DNA of 8,106 nucleotides, from NCBI GenBank assembly GCA_023446675.1, contig JAEXPO010000576.1, positions 1-8,106 on the forward strand. Reading direction: 5' to 3'. The notes under the pieces are model-generated. The model made no database searches, had not been told where the DNA came from, and saw only the letters and a program-made list of their open reading frames with translations. The stretch comes from Bacillota bacterium (GTDB lineage Bacteria > Bacillota > Clostridia > DSM-8532). Both the position numbers and the translations under genes were made by a program. This document shows, one piece after another, positions 1-6,668 of the stretch; the stretch's first letter is position 1, and every line of letters starts with the position of its first letter.

Positions 1-1021
1 GTGCTATGGTTCGCTGTTCAAATCCGGCTTTATAAATGGCCGTGATTATTTCAATGGTCAGCCGTCCGCGTTCTCCCGTGATAAGAGGGGCCCCGCCCGT
101 TTCAAGAGCTGTTAACACATCGTTAATTTCACCCGCGTGTCCCGAGTGCTTAAGGGCGGGCAAGCCTTCAAAGGCTTCCGTCAGCTCACGCTCCAGGTCT
201 TCCGCTCTTTCCGGGAAGCCGTTGGAGGTGGATACGGAAGCTCTTGTCTTCCAGGGTGCGGATATTCTTGCCTTTTCTCCCTGAAATATAATCTGCTGCT
301 CCTCGCCATGATGAATAACGGAGCTGGTAATCTGTGCAACCGTTCCTTTTTCATAAAGCAAGGCTGCAATAGAAATATCCTCAACCTCTGCGTTGTCGTG
401 GGCGGCGTTGCTTAAAAGTGCCTGTACCTTTAAGGGCTTGCCCAGCATCCAGGCCAACATGTCAATGTGATGAACCGCGTGATTTAAGGTGCAGCCGCCG
501 CCCTCCTTTTCCCAAAGGCCACGCCACCAAAGATCATAATAGCAGTGTCCCCGCCACCAGTGGGAATCCACCTGCGCGTGAAGTACTCTTCCTATTTTTC
601 CGCTGTCCAGTATTGTCTTCAAATTCCACACAGAGTCGTTAAAACGATTCTGCGCAATAACCGCCAAAACCTTCCCGCTGTGCTTTTGCGCTTCGATCAT
701 TCTGTCACATTCTTCCAGGGATGCGGCCATAGGTTTTTCCACTATGACGTTTTTTCCCGCATTCAGGCAGTCTATGGCTATTTCTGCATGACAAAACGGA
801 GGGGTGCAAACGCTGACTAAATCGAACTCTGACTCCTCTATAAGTTTTTTGTGTGAATCAAAGATCTCCGCATCCAGTCCAAATTCCTTTGCCTTTGCCT
901 TGGATTTTTCCGGATAAATATCGCATAATGCAACAATTCTGCATCTGTCCGGAAATGCCAGATAGGCCTTAATATGAGCTGGCGATATACCGCCTGTCCC
1001 GATTATTGCAACCTTTATCAT
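1..1021 (-). CDS. Gfo/Idh/MocA-family NAD(P)-dependent oxidoreductase (3' end cut by window edge)
   Basis: The frame is open from an ATG at 1021 to the left edge, giving 340 codons without a stop. The start is supported by AAGGAG at 1032-1027, five bases upstream. The N-terminus MIKVAIIGTGGIS is the Rossmann NAD(P)-binding motif. VEKPMA (Glu95-Lys96-Pro97) is the family EKP signature with the catalytic Lys. The segment GGGCTLNHAVHHIDM places Asn180, His184 and Asp187 where members such as inositol dehydrogenase carry an Asp-x3-His pair, so the usual Asp is Asn here. The last visible residues (ITGERGRLTIEIITAIYKAG, 313-332, then eight more) resemble the normal C-terminus, so only a few residues are probably missing. 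Members oxidise or reduce a hydroxyl/keto group of sugars, inositols or similar compounds in the cytoplasm; the substrate cannot be read here. The gene diverges from an AraC regulator that may control it (inference). Confidence 0.93.
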   Translation of the reverse strand, partial: MIKVAIIGTGGISPAHIKAYLAFPDRCRIVALCDIYPEKSKAKAKEFGLDAEIFDSHKKLIEESEFDLVSVCTPPFCHAEIAIDCLNAGKNVIVEKPMAASLEECDRMIEAQKHSGKVLAVIAQNRFNDSVWNLKTILDSGKIGRVLHAQVDSHWWRGHCYYDLWWRGLWEKEGGGCTLNHAVHHIDMLAWMLGKPLKVQALLSNAAHDNAEVEDISIAALLYEKGTVAQITSSVIHHGEEQQIIFQGEKARISAPWKTRASVSTSNGFPERAEDLERELTEAFEGLPALKHSGHAGEINDVLTALETGGAPLITGERGRLTIEIITAIYKAGFEQRTIA

Positions 1022-1201
1022 AGTCTCTCCTTTATCCTTAAAATAAATGAAGCCGTTACAGTTGTATTTTACTTTTCTTAGTGACACCTTGACCATATAA
1101 GAACTCTATTTTTTTTATAATTATTAAAGAAATGAATGATTTTTTGCAGGGATAGATTATACTGATAGTATATCGCATCGGCTTCAACAACAATTTATTT
1201 C
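1022..1201. promoter_or_regulatory. Divergent control region between oxidoreductase and araC genes
   Basis: This AT-rich intergenic stretch must hold the 5' leaders and probably the promoters of both divergent genes. Perfect TATAAT hexamers occur on the plus strand at 1116-1121 and on the minus strand at 1161-1156, but neither has a good -35 box at 16-18 bp. The nearest candidates are TTGACC at 1089-1094 with a 21-bp spacer for the plus strand, and TTGAAG at 1187-1182 with a 20-bp spacer for the minus strand. Such poor spacing is compatible with activator-dependent promoters, as is common for AraC targets (inference). A 15-bp perfect palindrome is listed separately. Confidence 0.5.
1158..1172. 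repeat. 15-bp palindrome in the divergent region (possible operator)
   Basis: TATACT-GAT-AGTATA is a perfect inverted repeat with 6-bp arms and a 3-bp centre. It carries TATACT on both strands and overlaps the minus-strand TATAAT. It sits 41 bp before the araC start and about 137 bp before the oxidoreductase start. It could be a regulator site or paired -10 elements; in AT-rich DNA it could also be chance. AraC-family proteins usually bind direct rather than inverted repeats, which weakens an autoregulatory reading. Confidence 0.3.
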
Positions 1202-1206
1202 GGGAG
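1202..1206 (+). promoter_or_regulatory. Ribosome binding site that decides the araC start
   Basis: GGGAG ends directly against an ATG at 1207, leaving no spacer, but lies six bases before a second in-frame ATG at 1213. The second ATG is therefore the likelier start, which removes the first two residues (Met-Ala) of the longest reading frame. Confidence 0.65.
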
Positions 1207-1212
1207 ATGGCT

Positions 1213-1989
1213 ATGAGCTCAGCAAATTATCCGACCATGATTTATTTTGTTCAGAAGGAATGCTCAACCAATTGGAAGCTTAATTCAACGCATATTTATT
1301 TTTATGACCTGGTATTCGTACAAAGCGGCTCTGCCGATTACATCATTGACGGGTCCAGCTATCATGTTAAAGCCGGAGATATTCTCTTTATCCAGCCGGG
1401 AAGCTCGCGAATTGCCGGCACACAGGGCATGACCTGCGTTTCAATTGACTTTCTTTACGGAGAAAGCGATGTTCTCCGCCAGCTCCCTCCTGTTATCTCA
1501 GGTATTGATTTCACTGATTTTGAACCTTTGTTCGCATCAATCAAATACGAATGGCTTCAGCAGACCGAGGGGTATCAATTGAAATGTCAGGCTCTTTTCG
1601 GCCTCATTTTACATAAGCTTATGTACGGGCAAAACAAATCGGATGAAAATTATCACATCAACACCATAAAAAAATACATCATCGAGCATTACGCGGAGCA
1701 TATCACGATTGCCCAGCTGGCTCGTATGCTGGATTTAAATCCTGTTTATTGCGGCGCCCTTTTCAAAAAAACAATGAATCAAACCATTCAGCAGTTCATA
1801 GCCCAGGTACGCGTCAACAAAGCTGCCAACCTCCTGCAGCTCAGTGAGTACACAATCAGTGAAGTTGCGTTTCTCACAGGCTTTAACGATATTTATTATT
1901 TCAGCACCACCTTTAAAAGCATTATGAAGGTGTCGCCGTCCATGTACCGAAACAGCCATAAAAGCATAAGCTTCTACGATGAAATTTGA
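1213..1989 (+). CDS. AraC-family transcriptional regulator with N-terminal cupin domain
   Basis: This is a 258-residue cytoplasmic DNA-binding protein, the normal length for two-domain AraC regulators. Residues about 25-85 form the cupin-like ligand pocket (SADYIIDGSSYHVKAGDILFIQPG pattern, residues 40-63). Residues about 150-250 form the AraC DNA-binding domain with two helix-turn-helix units: ITIAQLARMLDLNPVYCGAL near 164-183, and YTISEVAFLTGFNDIYYFST near 213-232, followed by the conserved F-K-S...SPSMYR end. The start at 1213 is chosen from GGGAG spacing; 1207 is the alternative. The gene is divergent from the oxidoreductase, which makes that gene or its pathway a likely target (inference). 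The effector is unknown, though cupin AraC proteins often sense sugars. Its stop codon overlaps a strong promoter for the next gene. Confidence 0.93.
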   Translation: MSSANYPTMIYFVQKECSTNWKLNSTHIYFYDLVFVQSGSADYIIDGSSYHVKAGDILFIQPGSSRIAGTQGMTCVSIDFLYGESDVLRQLPPVISGIDFTDFEPLFASIKYEWLQQTEGYQLKCQALFGLILHKLMYGQNKSDENYHINTIKKYIIEHYAEHITIAQLARMLDLNPVYCGALFKKTMNQTIQQFIAQVRVNKAANLLQLSEYTISEVAFLTGFNDIYYFSTTFKSIMKVSPSMYRNSHKSISFYDEI

Positions 1990-2014
1990 CATGAAGCAGT
2001 GCTTAGGGTATCAT
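1986..2014 (+). promoter_or_regulatory. Sigma-A-type promoter for the DUF1847 gene
   Basis: TTGACA at 1986-1991 is a perfect -35 box and TATCAT at 2009-2014 matches the -10 consensus in five of six bases, with a 17-bp spacer, the optimum. The -35 box overlaps the araC stop codon. Transcription would begin near 2021, leaving a leader of about 110 nt before the ATG at 2132. This is the best-matching promoter in the window and implies the downstream gene is expressed independently of araC. Confidence 0.7.
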
Positions 2015-2038
2015 GAGGTACATCTATAACCTATTAAG

Positions 2039-2061
2039 CATATTAATTTAATATGATTTTT
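2039..2061 (+). repeat. AT-rich hairpin with T-tract in the DUF1847 leader
   Basis: CATATTA (2039-2045) and TAATATG (2049-2055) are perfect inverted arms with a 3-base loop, followed by ATTTTT (2056-2061). It has the outline of an intrinsic terminator for araC or an attenuator for the leader that starts near 2021, but only one G-C pair closes the stem, so the RNA hairpin would be weak. A protein-binding palindrome just downstream of the start site is an equal alternative. Confidence 0.35.
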
Positions 2062-2131
2062 ATTGTTTAGCAATACCATGAGTTCCGTCTGCTTAAGCAC
2101 CATGGATTCATGAAGAAGGGATGACATAAAA

Positions 2132-2776
2132 ATGGAAAAAATAAACCCTACCTGTGTGGATTGCGGCGCAAAACACTGTGCCACCCGCAGCAGCCGCTAT
2201 CCGGAATTCTGCCTTACCACAGGCTTGTCACAAAAGGAAATTGATAAGGTGGTGGCTTTGTACACCGACGATGATTACATTCATAAGGTGGCCGTTGCCG
2301 CAGCCGAGGTGGAAGGCGGCTTTTACGGCAGGTACACCCGGGTGGAGGAAATCATGGAATTTGCCCGCCGTATCGGCGCCAAAAAGATAGGTGTGGCCAC
2401 CTGTATCGGCCTTTTGAGTGAAAGCCATATTTTTGCGGAAATTTTACGAAAAAAAGGCTTTGAGGTTTTTGGTGTGGCTTGTAAGGTTGGCGCGGTGGAA
2501 AAGAAGAACATCGGCATTGACGAGCAGTATCTCAAGACTGCCGGTACCACCTTATGCAACCCTATTCTACAGGCAAAGGTACTCAATAAAAATAAAACCG
2601 ACCTGAATGTTGTCGTGGGTCTTTGTGTGGGCCATGACAGCCTTTTTATGAAATACTCCAAGGCCCTGTGCACTACCTTAGTGACCAAGGACCGAGTTCT
2701 TGCCCACAACCCCATAGGCGCTCTGTATCAGGCAAAGGCCTATTACAAAAGGCTGCTGGAGGAAGAAAAGCTTTGA
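2132..2776 (+). CDS. DUF1847 putative metal-binding protein
   Basis: The 214-residue protein matches what I know of DUF1847, annotated as an uncharacterised metal-binding family common in anaerobes. The N-terminus carries Cys8, Cys11, Cys16 and Cys27 (CVDCGAKHC and EFC). Further cysteines follow at 91 (VATCIGLLSE), 117 (GVACKVG), 142, 165 (GLCVGHDSLF) and 180. The pattern CVGHDSLF...K...C...VTKDRVLAHNP (165-193) is the family hallmark. No signal peptide or membrane segment is visible, so it should be cytoplasmic. The ATG is preceded by AAGGG at 2116-2120 with an 11-base gap, longer than usual; an ATG at 2121 runs straight into a stop. It has its own promoter and converges on ssnA with 32 bp between stops. 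No reaction is known to me for the family; Fe-S or other metal binding is an inference from the cysteines. Confidence 0.9.
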   Translation: MEKINPTCVDCGAKHCATRSSRYPEFCLTTGLSQKEIDKVVALYTDDDYIHKVAVAAAEVEGGFYGRYTRVEEIMEFARRIGAKKIGVATCIGLLSESHIFAEILRKKGFEVFGVACKVGAVEKKNIGIDEQYLKTAGTTLCNPILQAKVLNKNKTDLNVVVGLCVGHDSLFMKYSKALCTTLVTKDRVLAHNPIGALYQAKAYYKRLLEEEKL

Positions 2777-2787
2777 GAAAAGCTTTT
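2766..2787. terminator. Short symmetric hairpin between convergent genes (possible bidirectional terminator)
   Basis: AAAAGCTTT (2766-2774) and AAAGCTTTT (2779-2787) are perfect 9-bp arms around GAGA. The left arm includes the last DUF1847 codons and the T of its TGA stop. The stem reads as A-tract, short G-C core and T-tract on both strands, and it lies about 20 bp beyond the ssnA stop on the minus strand. A second small stem, CCAGC-N4-GCTGG, follows at 2789-2802. With only two G-C pairs in the main stem, efficiency is uncertain. Confidence 0.4.
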
Positions 2788-2808
2788 GCCAGCATGGGCT
2801 GGAAAGCA

Positions 2809-4155
2809 TTATCCCAGCTTGTCCCAGAGACGTTTGGAATGGGTTCGGCACCGGGCATTGATTTCTTCTTCATCAAAAAGCGTGCAGCGGTGATTTTCAA
2901 CAACGGTATTTCCCTTTATCACAACCGTATGCACATGTCCGCCGAAGGCTGATGTCAAATGTGAAATAATATTGTCCTTATGAAGGGGTGTGGGCGGATC
3001 GTAGTCTAAAATGATAAAATCCGCTCCTGCCCCTTTTTCAAGCTTGCCCAAAGGCAGGCCTAAGGCTTGCTGTGCCAGACGGCTGTTATTATCGAAGGCA
3101 AGCGCTTTTATAGCATTACTGCCCAGTATATCTGGTTTCCGGTAAAACCCCCGTTGGGCCACAATGGCAGCGGAAAGTTCCTTAAAGAGATCGTAGGTAA
3201 ATCCGTCGCCTCCCAGGGCCACAGCGACTCCGTCCTCCAGCATTGGAGTTGCCGGACAGATACCCACACCGTTATTGAGATTGGACTGGCTATTGTGGGC
3301 CAGGGTTGTTCCTGTTTCCTTAAGGAGGCCCCATTCCTTTGGGGTTAAATGGACGCCGTGGGCGGCAATGGATCTGGGGCCTAATATTCCCGCAGCATGA
3401 AAGCGCTCTGCCGGATGCTTATCAAAGCGTTTGTAGCAATCCGAAACATCCGCCATGTCCTCAGCCACATGGACATGAAAGCCTGCCTGCCTTGCCTCAT
3501 GGAGCCCTCCGCAGTATTCCAAAAGCTCCCGGGACAGGGTATAGGATGCGTGAAGGCCAAACATTCCCGCTATTTGGGTATCCTCTTTCCTTCCGGCATG
3601 CTTTTTAATGAACCGCAGATTCTCCTTTACTCCCGCCATGGCCCGTTCCTGTCCATCCCTTCCCGTCACCTCGTAGCACAGGCTGGCACGGGCTCCGGCT
3701 TTTCGCACCGCAGATTCTAAAATATCAAGACAGCCGTCAATGGCATTGGGGCTGGCCTGGTGGTCAAAGTAAGTGGTGGTTCCCGATTTCAGCCCTTCCA
3801 CCAGGCCCATCATGGCACTAAAATAAAGCATCTCCTCATCCAGTGCCTTATCCACCTTCCACCACAGGCGGGAAAGCACCTGCTGCCAGTTTGAAATGGT
3901 GCCGCTCAGGGAAAGGCCTCGCACAAACTGGCCGTAGAAATGGCAGTGGGAGCTTATCATGCCGGGCATAACGATTTTTCCTGCCAGATCGATTTCCACA
4001 ACGCTTTGCTCTTCCCCACTCCAAGGACCGGTACTGTCCGGAGCAGAGCCAAGCCCGGTAATAATTCCGTTTTCTATGTCCATAAAACCGTTTTGGGAAA
4101 AAAGATTGTCCCTGTCAAGGGTAAGAAGGGTTCCATTTTTATAGCGCCTTTTCAT
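2809..4155 (-). CDS. ssnA: SsnA-type metal-dependent amidohydrolase (aminohydrolase)
   Basis: The 448-residue protein belongs to the amidohydrolase superfamily (TIM barrel flanked by a small beta-sandwich). Metal-site residues are all present: His70-x-His72 (SSHCHFYG), His229 and catalytic Glu232 (HVHVAED), His266 (AAHGVHL) and Asp317 (GGDGFTYD). It resembles E. coli SsnA from memory in several places: IVMPG before HxH, LWW-VD-A-DEE near 98-108, DH-ASP near 131-136, HN-SN-NN near 287-295, and DY-PPTPL--DNI near 384-395. SsnA proteins occur in purine/xanthine-dehydrogenase loci; the exact reaction is, to my knowledge, not settled, but hydrolytic deamination or ring opening of an N-heterocycle is expected. 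The ATG at 4155 has GGGAG at 4167-4163, seven bases upstream. It is the last gene of the minus-strand operon, 57 bp after preA. Other deaminases such as guanine or chlorohydrolase-type enzymes are the alternative. Confidence 0.88.
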   Translation of the reverse strand: MKRRYKNGTLLTLDRDNLFSQNGFMDIENGIITGLGSAPDSTGPWSGEEQSVVEIDLAGKIVMPGMISSHCHFYGQFVRGLSLSGTISNWQQVLSRLWWKVDKALDEEMLYFSAMMGLVEGLKSGTTTYFDHQASPNAIDGCLDILESAVRKAGARASLCYEVTGRDGQERAMAGVKENLRFIKKHAGRKEDTQIAGMFGLHASYTLSRELLEYCGGLHEARQAGFHVHVAEDMADVSDCYKRFDKHPAERFHAAGILGPRSIAAHGVHLTPKEWGLLKETGTTLAHNSQSNLNNGVGICPATPMLEDGVAVALGGDGFTYDLFKELSAAIVAQRGFYRKPDILGSNAIKALAFDNNSRLAQQALGLPLGKLEKGAGADFIILDYDPPTPLHKDNIISHLTSAFGGHVHTVVIKGNTVVENHRCTLFDEEEINARCRTHSKRLWDKLG

Positions 4156-4212
4156 GCCATATCTCCCACTTTAAGTATTTTGAGGTAGATTTTCGAGGTA
4201 GCTTTGCAGGTG

Positions 4213-5415
4213 TCAAATGAGGGCGATACTGTCTTTTGGGCATACCGAGCAGCAAACCCCGCAGCTTCGGCATAAGCCTTTGTCCACCCGTGGGGGCATA
4301 CCCGCCCGGGCCTTTACGGCTCCAAAGCCTACATCATTGCAGGCAGTGACGCATCCGTTGCACCGGACACAGCTTTCTTCGTCAATCAGGGCTATTGTCT
4401 TTGCCTCTCTATCCAAATCGCCGTGGGGTACAAGATAGGCCAGGGAATGGCCTGCCATAGCCGCGACAGAGGCGAACCCCTGGCTGTCCATAAAGCCGGA
4501 AAGGCCTGAACACAGGTCTTTTATCATTCCGAAGCCAAATCTCGCCAGCGCGCTGCAAACCTGAACGGTTTTAGCTCCAAGCAGAATAAATTCCGCCGCA
4601 TCCTTCCAATTGCTGAAACCCCCCACGCCTGCCAGCGGAAGATCCATTTCCTTTCCCAGGCGGCTTACAACGCCCAGGGCAATGGGTTTTATAGCCGGGC
4701 CTGACAACCCGCCCCAGGTTGAATAGCCGTTAATATTCAGAAGTGGCTTTAAGGTGGCCAGGTCAAGTCCGATAAAGGCCCTGACGGTGTCAATAGCGCA
4801 AAGTGCGTCGGCGCCGCCCAAACAGGCCCCCTGGGCAATGGAGCTGATATCGGTGACATTGGGCGTCAGCTTGACAATGACGGGGGTATTTTTCTTTGTA
4901 CAGGCTTTTATCCATTCCGTGGTTACCCGCATAAGCTCAGGATCCGCGGCAGGTATGGCATCCCTGGCATTTTTGCCGTTTGCAAGACTGTTCTCACCCT
5001 GGGGACAAGACATGCTGCATTCAATCATATCCGCACCGGCCTGCTCCAGATTGGAAACCAGCTCTTTCCAGTCCTGCCGATTGTCGGCCATAATGCTTCC
5101 CACAATAATACGGTCGGGATACCGTTGCTTGAAATAGGCGATATCCTCCTGTACCATCTCAATGCTTCGCTCGGAAATGAGATCAATATTGTAAAAGCCA
5201 TACTGACGCCTGCCTAAAAGAGGTACCCCTGCCATATTGGGCTCGGCCAGCCTGGGGGCGTGAGAAGCCATGGCTGTGGTTTTAAACACGGCTCCCGCCC
5301 ATCCGGCTTCAAAAGCCCGCTCTACCTTCTCCCTGCTGTCCGATGAGGGTGAAGCCGCAATTGTAAACGGGTTTTCAAAATGAAGCCCGCAAAATTCAAC
5401 CTTTAAATCCGCCAC
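4213..5415 (-). CDS. preA: PreA-like dihydropyrimidine dehydrogenase/DHODH-family iron-sulfur flavoprotein
   Basis: The 400-residue cytoplasmic protein has the DPD/PreA layout: an FMN-binding TIM barrel (about 5-310), then a two-cluster ferredoxin domain. Fe-S ligands are Cys349, 352, 355, 359 and Cys382, 385, 388, 392. The barrel shows the FKTT strand (44-47), the active-site loop SCPQG with catalytic Cys137, the KLTPNVTDI strand (182-190) and the GGLSGPAIKPIAL flavin loop (235-247). Aligned by eye to DPD, the pyrimidine contacts Glu611, Asn668 and Asn736 correspond to Asp78, Ser134 and Asp209, while Asn76, Ser136, Cys137 and Thr210 are kept. This suggests an altered substrate (inference). 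The start is GTG at 5415, supported by AAGGAG at 5428-5423 with a 7-base gap; no nearby ATG fits. PreA normally works with the NADH-oxidising subunit PreT, which is not in the window. A two-state hairpin lies just upstream. Confidence 0.9.
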   Translation of the reverse strand: MADLKVEFCGLHFENPFTIAASPSSDSREKVERAFEAGWAGAVFKTTAMASHAPRLAEPNMAGVPLLGRRQYGFYNIDLISERSIEMVQEDIAYFKQRYPDRIIVGSIMADNRQDWKELVSNLEQAGADMIECSMSCPQGENSLANGKNARDAIPAADPELMRVTTEWIKACTKKNTPVIVKLTPNVTDISSIAQGACLGGADALCAIDTVRAFIGLDLATLKPLLNINGYSTWGGLSGPAIKPIALGVVSRLGKEMDLPLAGVGGFSNWKDAAEFILLGAKTVQVCSALARFGFGMIKDLCSGLSGFMDSQGFASVAAMAGHSLAYLVPHGDLDREAKTIALIDEESCVRCNGCVTACNDVGFGAVKARAGMPPRVDKGLCRSCGVCCSVCPKDSIALI

Positions 5416-5450
5416 TGTAATGCTCCTTTTAATCTGACTGTATTCTTTGA

Positions 5451-5510
5451 CAGCAGGATGCCGGAGTTCCTCCGGCTTATGTAAATACCGCGGTTCTCCG
5501 GCATCTGCTG
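5451..5510 (-). repeat. Intercistronic element with two competing hairpins between the BMP and preA genes
   Basis: In the minus-strand RNA, segment A (from 5510-5496, CAGCAGATGCCGGAG) pairs with segment C (from 5466-5451, CTCCGGCATCCTGCTG) over 15 bp with one bulged base. Segment B (from 5476-5470, GCCGGAG) can instead pair with the first seven bases of C across a 3-base GAA loop. A and B share the same GCCGGAG, so the two stems exclude one another. No U-tract follows C, and the preA start lies 35 nt further on. Possible roles are mRNA processing or stability that sets preA levels relative to the abundant binding protein, a translation switch, or a palindromic repeat element. It is not a classic intrinsic terminator. 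Confidence 0.6.
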
Positions 5511-5528
5511 GTGATTATCTTTTAGTCA

Positions 5529-6623
5529 TTAGTCATAGATTTCCTCAACAGCAAGCTCATCTGAAAGGATCTTCTTGTAAATATCCTCTACCGTAGCCTG
5601 GGCTTCGGCAGGGACAGCAGGTCCGAATTTGGCGATACCCACCACATTATCCTTAAGGCCCGGCTTCCAGACGCCGCTGAATTCGCCTGTATCAATCCGG
5701 TAAACCTGGCTTGCAATGACATCGGGAATGGAAACCATCAGGGAGGTCAGCATCAGCTCGGGTGCAAGGTCGCTTTGATCCGCACCATAGCCAATGGTAT
5801 AAACGCCCTTTTCCTTAGCTGCTTCAATAAGGCCCAGACCGGTGGTATCGCAGGTGTGCATCAAAACGTCGGCTCCCTGCTCGATTTGTGCCAGAGCGGC
5901 TTCCTTACCCTTTGCGGGGTCGCTGAAGGTTCCTGCCATGACGCTTAAGACCACTATATCGGGATTGACGGATTTCGCTCCGGCAATGTAGGCGTTTTTG
6001 CCCGCCACCTGGGAAGGGCCTTCGATGCCACCCAGATGGGCTATTATACCGGTTTTGCTGACTGAAGCCGCAAGCACGCCGCAAAGATAGGCGCCTTCAA
6101 ACTCCTTTTGATCCACAAAGCCCACATTGGCAGTAGCTTCTACGCTGTCCGGCTGCTTGCCGAAAACAAAGAAATACTTCTCCGGATATTCGGCGGCAAC
6201 GCGAATTGCCGCGTCACCAAATTGAAAGCCGTGGCCGATAATCAGGTCGTAGCCTTCGTTGGCATAATTGCGGAAAGCGGCTTCAATATTGGCTACCTCA
6301 ACATTTTCGGTGTATGCCGTTTCATAGCCCTCACCCTTGAGAATTTCCAATCCCTTATAAGCGCTGGTATTCCAGGATTGGTCCGTAATGGAGCCGGGAA
6401 GCAAAAGAGCGATTTTATTCACCTTAGCCCCGGATGCCTGGGAAGGCTCAGCCGAAGGTGTTGTCGTGGAGGCGGGTGTGGAAGTGGCCGAAGGCGTCGA
6501 TGTGGGTGTGGATGTGGACGCGGGGCTGGTTCCGCTGCCGCAGGCAGTGGCTCCCACTGCAAGGGTTAGAGTGAAGACCGCCGCCAATGCCTTTTTCAGT
6601 AGGTGCTGCTTCATTGTTTTCAT
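5529..6623 (-). CDS. BMP/PnrA-family ABC transporter substrate-binding lipoprotein
   Basis: The 364-residue protein starts with a lipoprotein signal: basic MKTMKQHLLKK, hydrophobic core, and a lipobox ending ATAC with Cys28 as the lipid anchor (Ala rather than Leu at -3). Residues 29-66 form a Ser/Thr/Pro/Ala-rich tether. The mature domain (about 67-360) is the BMP family (Pfam Bmp/PnrA-like): KIALLLPGSITDQSWN near 70-85, GYDLIIGHGFQFGDA, YFFVFG, and GFVDQKEFEGAYLCGVLA. These proteins sit outside the membrane and deliver nucleosides or related ligands to NupP/NupQ-type permeases. ATG 6623 is chosen because GGAGGG at 6637-6632 lies eight to nine bases upstream. It follows the creatininase gene by 45 bp. 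Being downstream of the permease and an enzyme gene is unusual, since the binding-protein gene often comes first. The ligand is unknown. Confidence 0.95.
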   Translation of the reverse strand: MKTMKQHLLKKALAAVFTLTLAVGATACGSGTSPASTSTPTSTPSATSTPASTTTPSAEPSQASGAKVNKIALLLPGSITDQSWNTSAYKGLEILKGEGYETAYTENVEVANIEAAFRNYANEGYDLIIGHGFQFGDAAIRVAAEYPEKYFFVFGKQPDSVEATANVGFVDQKEFEGAYLCGVLAASVSKTGIIAHLGGIEGPSQVAGKNAYIAGAKSVNPDIVVLSVMAGTFSDPAKGKEAALAQIEQGADVLMHTCDTTGLGLIEAAKEKGVYTIGYGADQSDLAPELMLTSLMVSIPDVIASQVYRIDTGEFSGVWKPGLKDNVVGIAKFGPAVPAEAQATVEDIYKKILSDELAVEEIYD

Positions 6624-6668
6624 GTCATTTTCCCTCCATTAATGCGTTTAATATGTATAAGCTAAGTT

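Noticed and set aside
1089..1121. TTGACC and TATAAT as a plus-strand promoter for araC
   Set aside because: The spacer is 21 bp, well outside 16-18 bp, so it is not called as a separate promoter.
2323..2715. 130-codon minus-strand frame opposite the DUF1847 gene
   Set aside because: It is antisense to a recognised family member, and its product looks like no known protein.
4178..4201. Two copies of GAGGTAG in the preA-ssnA gap
   Set aside because: The units are only seven identical bases, occur twice, and have no clear role; chance is adequate.
3067..5137. Several plus-strand open frames of 90-130 codons opposite ssnA and preA
   Set aside because: They lie antisense to genes with full catalytic motifs, lack good ribosome sites and show no recognisable domain.
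5451..5510. Intrinsic terminator between the BMP gene and preA
   Set aside because: The stem is strong, but no U-tract follows it on the transcribed strand; it is called an intercistronic structure instead.
6424..6530. Repetitive Ser/Thr/Pro codons in the BMP gene as a possible DNA repeat
   Set aside because: It is a low-complexity protein tether behind the lipid anchor, not a nucleotide repeat array.
6108..6569. Long plus-strand open frame opposite the BMP gene, coding a Gly/Arg/Cys-rich tail
   Set aside because: Its odd composition is the mirror of the Ser/Thr/Pro linker codons of the lipoprotein; it has no homology that I recognise and lies wholly within a convincing gene.
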